DNA of 64,000 nt, from the NCBI GenBank assembly GCA_028687545.1, contig JAQTZZ010000008.1:1-64000 (forward strand). Direction: 5' to 3'. The stretch is from Candidatus Wallbacteria bacterium (GTDB lineage: Bacteria > Muiribacteriota > JAQTZZ01). This document shows, piece by piece, positions 41,000 to 49,579 of this stretch (positions are counted from its first letter, which is position 1; every line of letters starts with the position of its first letter). Both the position numbers and the translations under genes were made by a program. The notes beneath the pieces were generated by a model that saw only the letters and a list, made by a program, of their open reading frames with translations, did no database searches and was not told the origin of the DNA.

Positions 41000-41638
41000 A
41001 TGTATAAGCTTTATTTCAGCTTTCTTTTTTTTATTTTTATCTCCCTGCCGCTTTTCGCGGCAGACGATGACGAGGACATCCCAAACACTGATGAATTGAA
41101 TAAAAGCCTGCAGAACATCACTGCAGGCACCAGCCTGGACCCTGACGACGTGGACCCGACGAAGCTGTCCGAAGCTGCCAAGGACTCCGCGAATCTGCCT
41201 GATTTCAGCCCTGAAGGCCTGGTCAGCCCTGACCTGATGGAAGGCCTGCTCTCCAGGCTGAACGGCAGCATGGCGGAATTCGGAGGCCAGGTGAAGACCG
41301 GAGACTCGGATTTCCTGAAAAAGCTGATGTCATCGATGGGCGCATATCTGAAAAGCAGCGACGGCCAGGAAATGTTCCAGTCCTGCAATACGAGCGAAGT
41401 CTCCCAGCTGATCGAAAAACTCAATTCAGGCGACTCCACCGAGGTGCAGAAGCTTCTTTCCTCGATCAACGTGAATGCCCTGAAAGACCTGTCTTCCGGT
41501 GATCTGGAATCGCAGAAAAATACTTCTGAAACCAGTGAAACCAAGCTCGATAATGTCACAGTGAATCAGACCAATATCAGGCAGATCCTGGAAGAGCTTT
41601 ATAAACCCGGTTCTGTACATAAGAAGGCCGGAAACTGA
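41000..41638 (+). CDS. Secreted acidic protein of unknown function
   Basis: This 212-residue protein has a clear signal peptide (about 1-20, ending LPLFA). The mature protein is acidic and Ser/Asp/Leu-rich, predicted helical, with local repeats of the form LNSGDSTEVQKLLSSIN and FLKKLMSSMG. No family was recognised. An in-frame frame extends back to 40934, but ATG 41000 is preferred because it starts the signal peptide and a GGAG lies 12 bases upstream. It converges on the TolB-like gene with only two bases between stops. Confidence 0.7.
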   Translation: MYKLYFSFLFFIFISLPLFAADDDEDIPNTDELNKSLQNITAGTSLDPDDVDPTKLSEAAKDSANLPDFSPEGLVSPDLMEGLLSRLNGSMAEFGGQVKTGDSDFLKKLMSSMGAYLKSSDGQEMFQSCNTSEVSQLIEKLNSGDSTEVQKLLSSINVNALKDLSSGDLESQKNTSETSETKLDNVTVNQTNIRQILEELYKPGSVHKKAGN

Positions 41639-41640
41639 CA

Positions 41641-43005
41641 TTATTTCCAGCCCACAATCCAGTCCACATCCCCTTTGAACAGCCGCTTAAGTTCAAGGCT
41701 GTCCAGTCTGATTTCATTAAGCCAGCTGTCCCAGCCATGGCAGGCATATTGTAAAAATGCCAGTTTCTCACCGTCAACTGAAAGGTGCAATGAAGAGATC
41801 CCCATCTCCTCAACACAGTAAAACCTGTTGATTTTGCCGCCATGGATCTCCTTGGTGCAGAGATAACTTGTTCTCCTGTCTTCATAACATCTGGATTCCG
41901 CAAACACAAGTTCACTGCCGTCCGGAGTCACGCAAGGGTAACTATAGCTGGTTTTCTGGTCAGTGTTGTCTGTCAGCATGTATACTTCCCTGCTGATCAG
42001 ATCCACCTGATAAAGGTTGCTGATCCCTTCTATCGAGGCTGAATATACAATGGTCTTCCCGTCAGGTGTGAACTCAGGATCATTAATCACACCCCATTGG
42101 ATAAAATCACTGTCATAATCTCCCTTGTAGCCGGTCTTGTAAGTGACCCAGTCCTGCAGTCCGCTGCCGTCCAGATTGCAGGTGCGGAGGATTGTGGTAT
42201 CCTTGAGGCCTGTTACAAAGGCTACCTGCCTATAGTCAGGGGAATATTTCGCGGTATATCCCCCGACTCCTTTGACTTCATTCAGGCTCTGATTTCTGAG
42301 GTTGTACTCGATAAGACTGTATCCAGTACATTTAAACTTTCCTTCCAGGAATTTATATCCGCAAGGCGCGATATCAGTAAAATAATGACAATCCGGGCTT
42401 TCGAACTGGGATTCGCTTTTTCGATAGGTACTGTCCGGTTCAATCGATCCCAGCGTGACCCGGGTGCTGGATGCTCCATGACTGTAATAGGAAAACCTGG
42501 AGGAGATGTAAAAAATCTGATCGTGTTCTCTGGTGAGTTCCTTAAGGCATTTGTCAAGAGAAGGAACCAGGAGAGAATTAATCACATATGGTGAGCCGTT
42601 GCCTGAGATCACCAGAACTGAAGGAGAGCCACCAGCTCCATAAAGCTTGGCGAGTTCTCCGCAGCTGTCAGACAGGCAGCGCATCTCGATCGTATTCCGG
42701 TTCACAAAATCCGCTCCGAATCTGGAAGGTTCATTCTCATCTACTGCATAAAAAAAGGTGTGGCTGTATTTATCCCTCATGGCGTCCAGCTTTCTGATTT
42801 CAATGGCAGCATCTCCGAGCCGGTTGTTAAAAAAGCAGAATACATAATTCCGTCCTGCAACCGGCTTGGAAAAAGTAAAAGAGTTTCCTCTGCCGAACAA
42901 GAATGGCAGGGAAAAGGGTTTGAATGCCGGAGAAACCGGCTCAGAAGCAGTCAATGTCATGAAAATCCCTAAGATAAAATAACAGATGTAAAATTTTGTG
43001 TTCAT
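41641..43005 (-). CDS. TolB-like beta-propeller protein, periplasmic
   Basis: This 454-residue protein has a signal peptide (about 1-20). After an N-terminal region of about 140 residues, a propeller contains recurring motifs of the PD40/WD40-like type: YTAKYSPDYRQVAFVTG, DPEFTPDGKTIVYSAS and PCVTPDGSELVFAESR. These resemble the TolB propeller and the periplasmic sensors derived from it. The N-terminal region reads like a thioredoxin-fold segment (NRLGDAAIEIRKLDAMRDKY), which is only a suggestion. ATG 43005 is chosen because AAGGGGGT precedes it closely. No Tol-Pal genes are nearby. Confidence 0.75.
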   Translation of the reverse strand: MNTKFYICYFILGIFMTLTASEPVSPAFKPFSLPFLFGRGNSFTFSKPVAGRNYVFCFFNNRLGDAAIEIRKLDAMRDKYSHTFFYAVDENEPSRFGADFVNRNTIEMRCLSDSCGELAKLYGAGGSPSVLVISGNGSPYVINSLLVPSLDKCLKELTREHDQIFYISSRFSYYSHGASSTRVTLGSIEPDSTYRKSESQFESPDCHYFTDIAPCGYKFLEGKFKCTGYSLIEYNLRNQSLNEVKGVGGYTAKYSPDYRQVAFVTGLKDTTILRTCNLDGSGLQDWVTYKTGYKGDYDSDFIQWGVINDPEFTPDGKTIVYSASIEGISNLYQVDLISREVYMLTDNTDQKTSYSYPCVTPDGSELVFAESRCYEDRRTSYLCTKEIHGGKINRFYCVEEMGISSLHLSVDGEKLAFLQYACHGWDSWLNEIRLDSLELKRLFKGDVDWIVGWK

Positions 43006-43112
43006 AGTACCCCCTTGAATTACTTTCTTGTACTTGTAATTCAATTATTAATCAAATTCGTCTGATGTACAGTAAAATTAAAGTTACAATTGATGTTTGA
43101 GAAATTACGGGT

Positions 43113-43751
43113 TTATGCCAGTTCTTCAAAAATCAGTCTGAAACCTGTATCCCTGGTCATGAATTCCGGATTTGCCCTGCCCCGGCTTCCGCAGCGGCAA
43201 CGATCTGCAGGTTCCTGCCAGGAACCACCGCGTTTCACCTTCATGCCGAGCCTGATTTTGTCCCTCAGGCAGACAGGGTCTGTCTCAGGAGACTCCATGT
43301 AATAATCCTCGCTGTAAAAATCCTTGCACCATTCCCAGACATTGCCAAGCATGTCATGGATCCCCCAGGCGTTGGGCTTTTTCAGGCCGACCTCTTGTGT
43401 TTCACCAGAGCTGTTGTAGGAATACCAGAAGTAATCTCCATTCAGTGAATCCCCCCAGAAAAACTCGGAAGAATTTCCTGAACGGCAGGCGAATTCCCAC
43501 TCGGCTTCCGTTGGTACCCTGAACCAGCCAGCATTTCTCGAACTGAGTTCCCGGCAGAATTCCTGGCATAGATTCCAGGAAATATTGTCTACAGGCAATT
43601 TCCCGCCTTTGAAGAAGCTGGGATTTTTTCCGCTGACTGCTTCAAACTGCTCCTGGGTGACAGGAAATTTCCCGATCCAGAAAGCCTTTCTGATGGTCAC
43701 TGAGTGGACAGGTCGTTCATCCCTGACTGAGAAGGGTCCATCCGAACCCAT
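43113..43751 (-). CDS. Formylglycine-generating-enzyme-like (SUMF1) protein, possibly 5'-truncated
   Basis: This 212-residue protein contains the sulfatase-modifying factor fold: PVTQEQFEAVSG, RVPTEAEWEFACRSG, GIHDMLGNVWEWCKDFY and RGGSWQEPADRCRCGSR. Such proteins oxidise cysteine to formylglycine or act as non-enzymatic domains in signalling. Homology (FIRIEPGEFEMGS) continues about 32 codons upstream of the ATG to 43847, but that extension has no ATG, GTG or TTG and no signal peptide. The gene may therefore start at a rare codon or be damaged at its 5' end. A ribosome-binding site is not evident. Confidence 0.75.
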   Translation of the reverse strand: MGSDGPFSVRDERPVHSVTIRKAFWIGKFPVTQEQFEAVSGKNPSFFKGGKLPVDNISWNLCQEFCRELSSRNAGWFRVPTEAEWEFACRSGNSSEFFWGDSLNGDYFWYSYNSSGETQEVGLKKPNAWGIHDMLGNVWEWCKDFYSEDYYMESPETDPVCLRDKIRLGMKVKRGGSWQEPADRCRCGSRGRANPEFMTRDTGFRLIFEELA

Positions 43752-43975
43752 TTCGAATTCTCCAGGTTCGATCCTGATGAATTCGAAAGCCGCGGGTCCG
43801 ATGACAATCTTCTTTTCCCTGATAATGGCAGGACTCCAGTTGAAAACTTAACTCATTATAATTCCGGATAGGCTTTTTTTCAATGCTGAATTCCCGCCTT
43901 TCTTCTTGGAACGACTTGTGTGTCCGCCAAAATTAAGTTAAAATTGCTCTGCCCTCATTATAGGAAGGAGTTAAG

Positions 43976-45418
43976 ATGGAATTCTTCGAAAGGATTAACA
44001 TTTTTGCGAAAGAAATAGAAAAGAGGAAAGAATTCCTTGACCGCAACAGATTAGAGAGCTGTTGCGGCAAGGATATCGATGACCAGAAAGAACAGCAGGA
44101 ATATCATTCTTTCATTGCCGACAGCAGGCTTTTAGCAGATGTGAACAGGGAATTGAAAGAAAATCATCCGTCGGAGAAGAGAAATATTCTTCTGGCGGCG
44201 AGGGAGTCGATCACTGACTCCATGTTCTACAAGAACGGAGAACTCCTGAAACTTACAAACGAATACCAAGAGAACCTGGGAGGGAAAAAGTATAATTACA
44301 ATAACGAAGAACTGAGTTTCAACCAATTGTTCGGTAAAATTTATACCACAGAAGACCCTGAACAAAGAAATGGCATTTATCATGCCCTTTACGGGAATGA
44401 TGACAGAATTCTCACCCCGGCTCTGGGGATGATTAAAAAAAGGACTGAACTTGCCCGGAAATTCGGGTTCATTGATTACAGCGAAATTTTCAGGGCTGGC
44501 ATAGAGGAAAATGAAATCCATCGTTTGCTTGATTCCAAGACTAGAAAACTGGCAGAACGTCTTATACCTGTAAAAAACAATCTGGGACTTCAGTCTCGCG
44601 GCAGCCTCTCATTCTGTGACTGGGAATTCACCAAAAACAGAAAAGCAATCAAACTCGATAAATTCAGAGAGAAAATTGATGATCCGGTGAAACTGGTATT
44701 GGAATTTTATGCATCTATAGGTTACGGCGACTGCCTTGACAGAGTCAGGGTTCAAGTGGAAGACATTCCCACCTGTGGCATGTTCTTCACACTTGATCCG
44801 CCTGTGATATTGATCGGGAAAAAAGCTCAAAATATGATGCAGCTAAGTGCGCTTGTGCATGAATTCGGGCATGCCGTAGAATATCTTCACCGAACAGGAG
44901 ATAACCTTCTTGTTTCCACTGATCCTTTTTTTGGAATCAAGGAGGGACTTGCCATTTTTTTTGAGAGACTGTTCTATAGCAAAGAGAACCTTTTGAAACT
45001 CGGATTTTCCGAAGATGATATCAGCTGCTATCATCTGTTTAAAGACAGTTTTATTGTCAATTTTGATGCCTTTGTGCTGAACAACGCCAGAACGGAATTG
45101 AAGATTTACGCCGACGGCGTCATTGCTCCTGATGAAATATCGAAATATCATGCGAAAAATTTCGAGAATATTACAGGGGTAAAGATTTCCGAAAACACCT
45201 GGCTTTATGATTTCGTGCTGAACACTCAACCCGGATACGGCTATTGGTACACAATAGGTTCCCTGTTTTCGGACAACTTGTTTGATTATCTTCAAAATAA
45301 TAATGAATCACTGATATCTCCTGAAACAGGAAGAATAATTAGCGAAAAAATTCTTAAGCACGGGGGCTTGAAAAACTGGAAGGAAAAATTTTGGTGCTCT
45401 GGTCCAGTGCCTATTTGA
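43976..45418 (+). CDS. M3-like zinc metallopeptidase (oligoendopeptidase F type)
   Basis: This 480-residue protein has the zinc motif HEFGH (about 298-302) in LSALVHEFGHAVEYLH, and a downstream glutamate in GIKEGLAIFFER, as in the M3/M32-type gluzincins. The N-terminal 280 residues are helical. Oligoendopeptidases cleave short peptides in the cytoplasm; no signal peptide is present. Codon use is more A/T-rich than in neighbouring genes, which may mean transfer. AAGGAG is placed five bases before the ATG. The promoter of the infC operon overlaps its stop codon. Confidence 0.8.
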   Translation: MEFFERINIFAKEIEKRKEFLDRNRLESCCGKDIDDQKEQQEYHSFIADSRLLADVNRELKENHPSEKRNILLAARESITDSMFYKNGELLKLTNEYQENLGGKKYNYNNEELSFNQLFGKIYTTEDPEQRNGIYHALYGNDDRILTPALGMIKKRTELARKFGFIDYSEIFRAGIEENEIHRLLDSKTRKLAERLIPVKNNLGLQSRGSLSFCDWEFTKNRKAIKLDKFREKIDDPVKLVLEFYASIGYGDCLDRVRVQVEDIPTCGMFFTLDPPVILIGKKAQNMMQLSALVHEFGHAVEYLHRTGDNLLVSTDPFFGIKEGLAIFFERLFYSKENLLKLGFSEDDISCYHLFKDSFIVNFDAFVLNNARTELKIYADGVIAPDEISKYHAKNFENITGVKISENTWLYDFVLNTQPGYGYWYTIGSLFSDNLFDYLQNNNESLISPETGRIISEKILKHGGLKNWKEKFWCSGPVPI

Positions 45419-45443
45419 CAAGGTAAAGTCCGGATATTAATAT
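45415..45443 (+). promoter_or_regulatory. Consensus promoter of the infC-rpmI-rplT operon
   Basis: A perfect TTGACA (45415-45420) is 17 bp from TAATAT (45438-45443). The -35 box overlaps the stop codon of the peptidase gene. The expected start is near 45450, giving a leader of about 140 bases. Confidence 0.85.
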
Positions 45444-45461
45444 AAGCGCATTAATCTAAGC

Positions 45462-45582
45462 AGAAGCTGCCGCTTCTCACCCTCAGCCTCAGGCTTAGAG
45501 GGTAATATCGGTCCGGGAACAACATGTTCAACATGTTTTATTTCAAAATGGCAGCTTCCAGGGCTGCCTATTTTATTTTGGA
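45462..45582 (+). promoter_or_regulatory. infC leader with terminator/antiterminator pair (L20-leader-like)
   Basis: GAAGCTGCC (45463-45471) is perfectly complementary to GGCAGCTTC (45550-45558). The latter also pairs as GGCAGC with GCTGCC (45563-45568), followed by TATTTTATTTT, forming a terminator that abuts the ribosome-binding site. A second early hairpin (45462-45477) and a stem ACCCTC...GAGGGT (45479-45503) complete the fold. Mutually exclusive pairing of this kind is how L20-regulated infC leaders work in other bacteria. Binding of L20 here is inferred. Confidence 0.75.
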
Positions 45583-45591
45583 GGTGTAACT

Positions 45592-46167
45592 ATTAAAGGA
45601 AAAGTCGGAAATCCTAAGCTCCCGAAAGTCAACTTCGAGATCAGGGTGAAAGAGGTTCGCCTGGTTGGTCCCGAAGCTGAGCAGCTTGGAATTGTGAGCT
45701 TTCAAGATGCCATGGCCAAAGCCAGGGAATTTGAGCTGGACCTGGTGGAAATTGCTCCCCAGGCGGTTCCTCCGGTCTGCAAAATCATGGATTTCGGGAA
45801 GTACAAGTATGAATTGCGCCGCAAAGAGCGCGATGCCAGAAAAAAGCAGAAGGTCGTCGAGATCAAGCAGCTCACGATGAGGCTGAACATAGAGGATCAC
45901 GACCTGGGGATCAAGGTCAAGCATGCCCTTGAATTTCTGGCTCATGAGCACAAAGTCAAATTTATCCTGCAGCTTCGCGGCAGGGAGATCGGGAACAAGG
46001 AAAAGCCAAAGGTGCTTTTTGAAAAAATAGTCGGGCTGATCGGCGATGCCGGCAAGGTGGAAAAAGAACCGGATTTCAGAGAACGTCAGATCATAATGCT
46101 TATAGCACCGAAGAAAATTGAAAAAGCTCTCAAGAAGGAGGACAGCAATGCCCAAGATGAAAACTAA
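45592..46167 (+). CDS. infC: Translation initiation factor IF-3, starting at AUU
   Basis: This 191-residue factor binds the 30S subunit and checks the start codon. Motifs [33 protein letters not shown] and [12 protein letters not shown] are diagnostic. The conserved N-terminus ([17 protein letters not shown]) extends 18 codons before the first GTG (45646). The only start that covers it is ATT at 45592, five bases after GGAGGTG. AUU starts are known for infC in other bacteria, where they allow IF-3 to repress itself. The stop overlaps rpmI by 20 bases. Confidence 0.95.
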   Translation: MKGKVGNPKLPKVNFEIRVKEVRLVGPEAEQLGIVSFQDAMAKAREFELDLVEIAPQAVPPVCKIMDFGKYKYELRRKERDARKKQKVVEIKQLTMRLNIEDHDLGIKVKHALEFLAHEHKVKFILQLRGREIGNKEKPKVLFEKIVGLIGDAGKVEKEPDFRERQIIMLIAPKKIEKALKKEDSNAQDEN

Positions 46168-46342
46168 AAGAGCGGCCTGCAAGAGGTTTTCCCTCACTAA
46201 AAGCGGCAAGGTCAAGCGAAGCAAAGCCTTCAAAAGCCACATTCTGACTAAAAAATCAAGGAAACGCAAGAGAAACCTGCGCAAAGCGACACTGATCCAC
46301 GAATCGCAGCAGAAGAGCGCAGCAAGGATGATTACCGCGTGA
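46148..46342 (+). CDS. rpmI: 50S ribosomal protein L35
   Basis: This 64-residue protein is short and highly basic ([20 protein letters not shown], then [16 protein letters not shown]), which is typical of L35. The start ATG at 46148 has AAGGAGG ten bases upstream and overlaps the 3' end of infC by 20 bases. It belongs to the large subunit. It is encoded between infC and rplT as in most bacteria. Confidence 0.97.
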   Translation: MPKMKTKRAACKRFSLTKSGKVKRSKAFKSHILTKKSRKRKRNLRKATLIHESQQKSAARMITA

Positions 46343-46370
46343 ATTAAATTCATTATTTAAGGAGGTTCTC

Positions 46371-46718
46371 ATGGCTAGGGTCAAAGGCGGTGTCATGACC
46401 AAGAAAAGACACCGGAAAGTATTGAATCGCGCAAAGGGTTTTAAAAATTCGAGAAATGTGCTTTACAGGACCGCTCTCAACGCCATCATGAAGGCGATGT
46501 ACTATTCCTTCAGGGACAGGAAACAAAAGAAACGCCAGATGCGCAGGCTCTGGATCACCAGGATCAACCTGGGCTGCAGGAAGCTCGGCACCAGTTACAG
46601 TGTTTTCATGAACAGGCTGAGCAAAGCCAATGTAGGGTTAAATCGCAAGATCCTCGCCGACATGGCAGTCCGGGACTGGGATTCTTTCGAAAAACTTGTC
46701 AAGCAGTATGGAGCTTAG
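46371..46718 (+). CDS. rplT: 50S ribosomal protein L20
   Basis: This 115-residue basic protein has RVKGGVMTKKRHRKVLNRAK and YSFRDRKQKKRQMRRLWITR, both diagnostic of L20. It is needed for early assembly of the large subunit and, in many bacteria, binds the infC leader to repress its own operon. AAGGAGG precedes the ATG. The stop is TAG, which shows that TAG is an ordinary stop codon in this organism. Confidence 0.98.
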   Translation: MARVKGGVMTKKRHRKVLNRAKGFKNSRNVLYRTALNAIMKAMYYSFRDRKQKKRQMRRLWITRINLGCRKLGTSYSVFMNRLSKANVGLNRKILADMAVRDWDSFEKLVKQYGA

Positions 46719-46728
46719 AGAATCAAAC

Positions 46729-46746
46729 AGCGAACCATGGTTCGCT
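46729..46746. promoter_or_regulatory. 18-bp perfect palindrome before ppdK
   Basis: AGCGAACCATGGTTCGCT lies 10 bases after the rplT stop codon and just before the ribosome-binding site of ppdK. It could be an operator or an intercistronic RNA hairpin that affects ppdK translation. No T-run follows. Confidence 0.6.
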
Positions 46747-46756
46747 TGGAGGATGA

Positions 46757-49486
46757 ATGACCGTTAAGAAAACAACTGCAAAAAAAAATGATAAATATCT
46801 TTACTATTTCTGGGGCGGCAAGTCCGAAGGCGATGGAAAAATGAAGGAGATTCTCGGCGGAAAAGGTGCTGGTTTAGCCGAAATGACTAAGATCGGACTT
46901 CCTGTACCTGCCGGTTTCACCATTTCCATCGACGCCTGCGCGGAATACTTCAGACTCGGCCGGAAATTCCCCGAAGGCCTGCAGGACAATGTCAGGGAAT
47001 ACCTGATTAAAATGGAAAAGGCTACAGGCAAAAAGCTTGGTGATCCCCATGACCCGCTGCTGGTTTCAGTGCGCTCCGGCGCAGCCCGTTCCATGCCAGG
47101 CATGATGGAAACCATCCTCAATCTCGGCCTCAACGACAAATCAGTGGAAGGCCTGGCAGCCAAAACAAACAATCCCCGTTTTGCTTACGACGCGTATCGC
47201 CGTTTCATCCAGATGTACAGCACTACAGCCATGGGACTTTCCAAAGAACCCATGGAAGAAATGCTGAACGAAATGAAACATCATCTCGGAGTCAAGACTG
47301 ATCCCGAGATTCCAGCTGATCAGCTGAAAAAACTCTGCGGTCAGTTCAAGGATTTCTACCGCCAGAAGAAAGGCAGCGACTTCCCTCAGGAACCGATGGA
47401 ACAGCTCTGGGGCGCGGTCATGGCTGTCTTCAATTCCTGGGAAGCTGATAAAGCCGTAACATATCGCCGCGTGGAAAAGATCCTGGAACTCAAAGGCACT
47501 GCCGTCAACATCGTGCAGATGGTCTTCGGCAACAAAGGCGATAACTCAGGCACAGGCGTCTGTTTCACCCGCGACCCGAATTCCGGCGAAAACGAATTTT
47601 ACGGAGACACGCTGATCAACGCCCAGGGCGAAGACGTGGTCGCAGGCATCCGGACTCCGCTGAAACTGATCGAGCTTGAGAGCAAACTGCCCAAGGCATA
47701 TAAGCAGCTCTGCAATGTCCGCCAGATCCTTGAAAAGCATTACAAGGAAATGCAGGACATAGAATTCACCATCGAAGACGAGAAGCTGTACATACTTCAG
47801 TGCCGCACCGGCAAGCGCTCACCGGCAGCAACATTCCGCATCGCCGTTGACATGGTCGAAGAAGGCCTGATCACGAAGGAAGAAGCCGTCAAGCGCATCA
47901 CTCCTGAAGACATCGAACGGCTTTTCTACCCGGTCATTGACCCGAGAACAGACAAGAAGATACTCTCCCAGTCCAGGCTTGCATCAGGCATCAACGCGGT
48001 TCCAGGAGCAGCTACCGGTGAAGTGGTTTTCACTGCAGCCGAAGCTGAGGCATTCGCAGCCAAGGGGCATAAAGTAATCCTGGTCCGCAAGGAGACAAGC
48101 CCTGAAGATGTCGGCGGCATGCACTCATCCCAGGGCATTCTTACAGCCACCGGCGGAAAGACTTCACACGCTGCAGTCGTAGCCCGCGGCTGGGGAAAAT
48201 GCTGCATCGTGGGTTGCGACTCACTGGATATTAATTATGACCAGAAATTAATGAAAGTCGGCGGCAGAACTATCAAGCAGGGAGAATACATTACACTCGA
48301 CGGTTCACAAGGCGACATCTATGCCGGCAAACTTGAACTGATCAAACCGGAGCTCACTCCAAGCTTTAAAACCCTGATGAGCTGGGCAGATCAGATTCGC
48401 ACTCTCAAGGTCAGAACAAATGCCGACACCCCTTACGATGCTGAAAATGCTATTCGATTGGGCGCTGAAGGCATTGGCCTCACGAGGACCGAGCACATGT
48501 TCTTCGACACTGAAGAACGCCGCCTTGCCATGCAGGAAATGATCGTCGCCGGCACTCCCTCCGAGCGCAAGAAAGCCCTGGCCAAACTGCTTCCTTTCCA
48601 GAGGGACGACTTCTACGGTATTTTCAAGGCCATGGCAGGATACCCTGTGACAATCAGGCTGATCGATCCTCCGCTGCATGAATTCACACCAAAGGATGAC
48701 GCTGGAGTGAACAAACTGTCTAAAATCACAGGTTTTACCCCTGAAGCCATCCGCCATCGCTGCGAGCAGTTGCATGAAGCCAACCCGATGCTCGGACACC
48801 GCGGCTGCAGGCTCTGCATCACCTATCCTGAAATTCTGGAAATGCAGGTAACAGCCATTGTTGAAGCTGCCGTACACCTCACCAAAGAAAACGTGAAAGT
48901 ATATCCGGAGATCATGATCCCGCTGACTCTGGATGCCCATGAATTCAAGATCCAGGAAATCCAGGTCCGGGAAATTGCGGACAGAATTATCCATAAATCC
49001 GGAGTAAAGCTTGAATACATGGTGGGAACCATGATCGAGATCCCGCGGGCTGCATTAATGGCAGACCAGATCGCCGAACACGCTGAATTCTTCAGCTTTG
49101 GCACCAATGATCTGACCCAGACCACGATGGGCATCTCCCGCGATGACGGGGGCAGCTTCCTTCCGGCCTATGTAAAAGCTGGAATCTTCAAGGACGATCC
49201 CTTCCAGGTGCTGGACTTTGACGGTGTCGGTCAGCTTGTCCGCATGGCCATCGAACGCGGCCGCTCCATCCGCAAACACCTCAAAGTAGGGATCTGCGGC
49301 GAACACGGCGGCGAAGCTAAAAGTGTCAAGTTCTGCCATCTTGTAGGAATGAATTATGTTTCCTGCTCTCCCTACAGAGTGCCGATCGCCAGACTGGCAG
49401 CGGCACAGGCTGCTCTTGACTACGGAGATAAGCAGAAAACCGATGCTCCGAAAAAGACTTCCAAAAAGGAAAAATCGCATTCCTGA
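46757..49486 (+). CDS. ppdK: Pyruvate phosphate dikinase
   Basis: This 909-residue enzyme interconverts pyruvate, ATP and phosphate with phosphoenolpyruvate, AMP and pyrophosphate. It has the N-terminal ATP-grasp region (GGKGAGLAEMTKIGLPVPAG), the swivelling phosphohistidine loop GGKTSHAAVVARGWGK (His about 475) and the C-terminal PEP/pyruvate domain with CGEHGGEAKSVKF. The catalytic cysteine is in SCSPYRVP. GGAGGA precedes the ATG. In anaerobes it serves glycolysis or gluconeogenesis. It follows rplT by 38 bases and may be read from the infC promoter; a terminator follows. Confidence 0.97.
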   Translation: MTVKKTTAKKNDKYLYYFWGGKSEGDGKMKEILGGKGAGLAEMTKIGLPVPAGFTISIDACAEYFRLGRKFPEGLQDNVREYLIKMEKATGKKLGDPHDPLLVSVRSGAARSMPGMMETILNLGLNDKSVEGLAAKTNNPRFAYDAYRRFIQMYSTTAMGLSKEPMEEMLNEMKHHLGVKTDPEIPADQLKKLCGQFKDFYRQKKGSDFPQEPMEQLWGAVMAVFNSWEADKAVTYRRVEKILELKGTAVNIVQMVFGNKGDNSGTGVCFTRDPNSGENEFYGDTLINAQGEDVVAGIRTPLKLIELESKLPKAYKQLCNVRQILEKHYKEMQDIEFTIEDEKLYILQCRTGKRSPAATFRIAVDMVEEGLITKEEAVKRITPEDIERLFYPVIDPRTDKKILSQSRLASGINAVPGAATGEVVFTAAEAEAFAAKGHKVILVRKETSPEDVGGMHSSQGILTATGGKTSHAAVVARGWGKCCIVGCDSLDINYDQKLMKVGGRTIKQGEYITLDGSQGDIYAGKLELIKPELTPSFKTLMSWADQIRTLKVRTNADTPYDAENAIRLGAEGIGLTRTEHMFFDTEERRLAMQEMIVAGTPSERKKALAKLLPFQRDDFYGIFKAMAGYPVTIRLIDPPLHEFTPKDDAGVNKLSKITGFTPEAIRHRCEQLHEANPMLGHRGCRLCITYPEILEMQVTAIVEAAVHLTKENVKVYPEIMIPLTLDAHEFKIQEIQVREIADRIIHKSGVKLEYMVGTMIEIPRAALMADQIAEHAEFFSFGTNDLTQTTMGISRDDGGSFLPAYVKAGIFKDDPFQVLDFDGVGQLVRMAIERGRSIRKHLKVGICGEHGGEAKSVKFCHLVGMNYVSCSPYRVPIARLAAAQAALDYGDKQKTDAPKKTSKKEKSHS

Positions 49487-49506
49487 TCCGAACCGACTGA
49501 ATTCAA

Positions 49507-49544
49507 AAAATGGGACTGTCCAAAAAGGCAGCCCCATTTTTTTC
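49507..49544 (+). terminator. Rho-independent terminator after ppdK
   Basis: A stem of AAATGGG-A-CTG with CAG-C-CCCATTT (about 49508-49538) is capped by TCCAAAAAGG and followed by seven T. The A-run on the other side would let it work on the minus strand too. It resembles the terminator at 22906-22937 in loop and stem sequence. Confidence 0.9.
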
Positions 49545-49579
49545 TTGAGCAATTTTAGTGAAGAAAGTATGATGATAGA

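Noticed and set aside
45568-46353. 261-residue minus-strand frame over infC and rpmI
   Set aside because: It is the antisense of two well-recognised genes with correct starts and ribosome-binding sites. Its hydrophobic composition comes from Lys/Glu-rich codons read backward.
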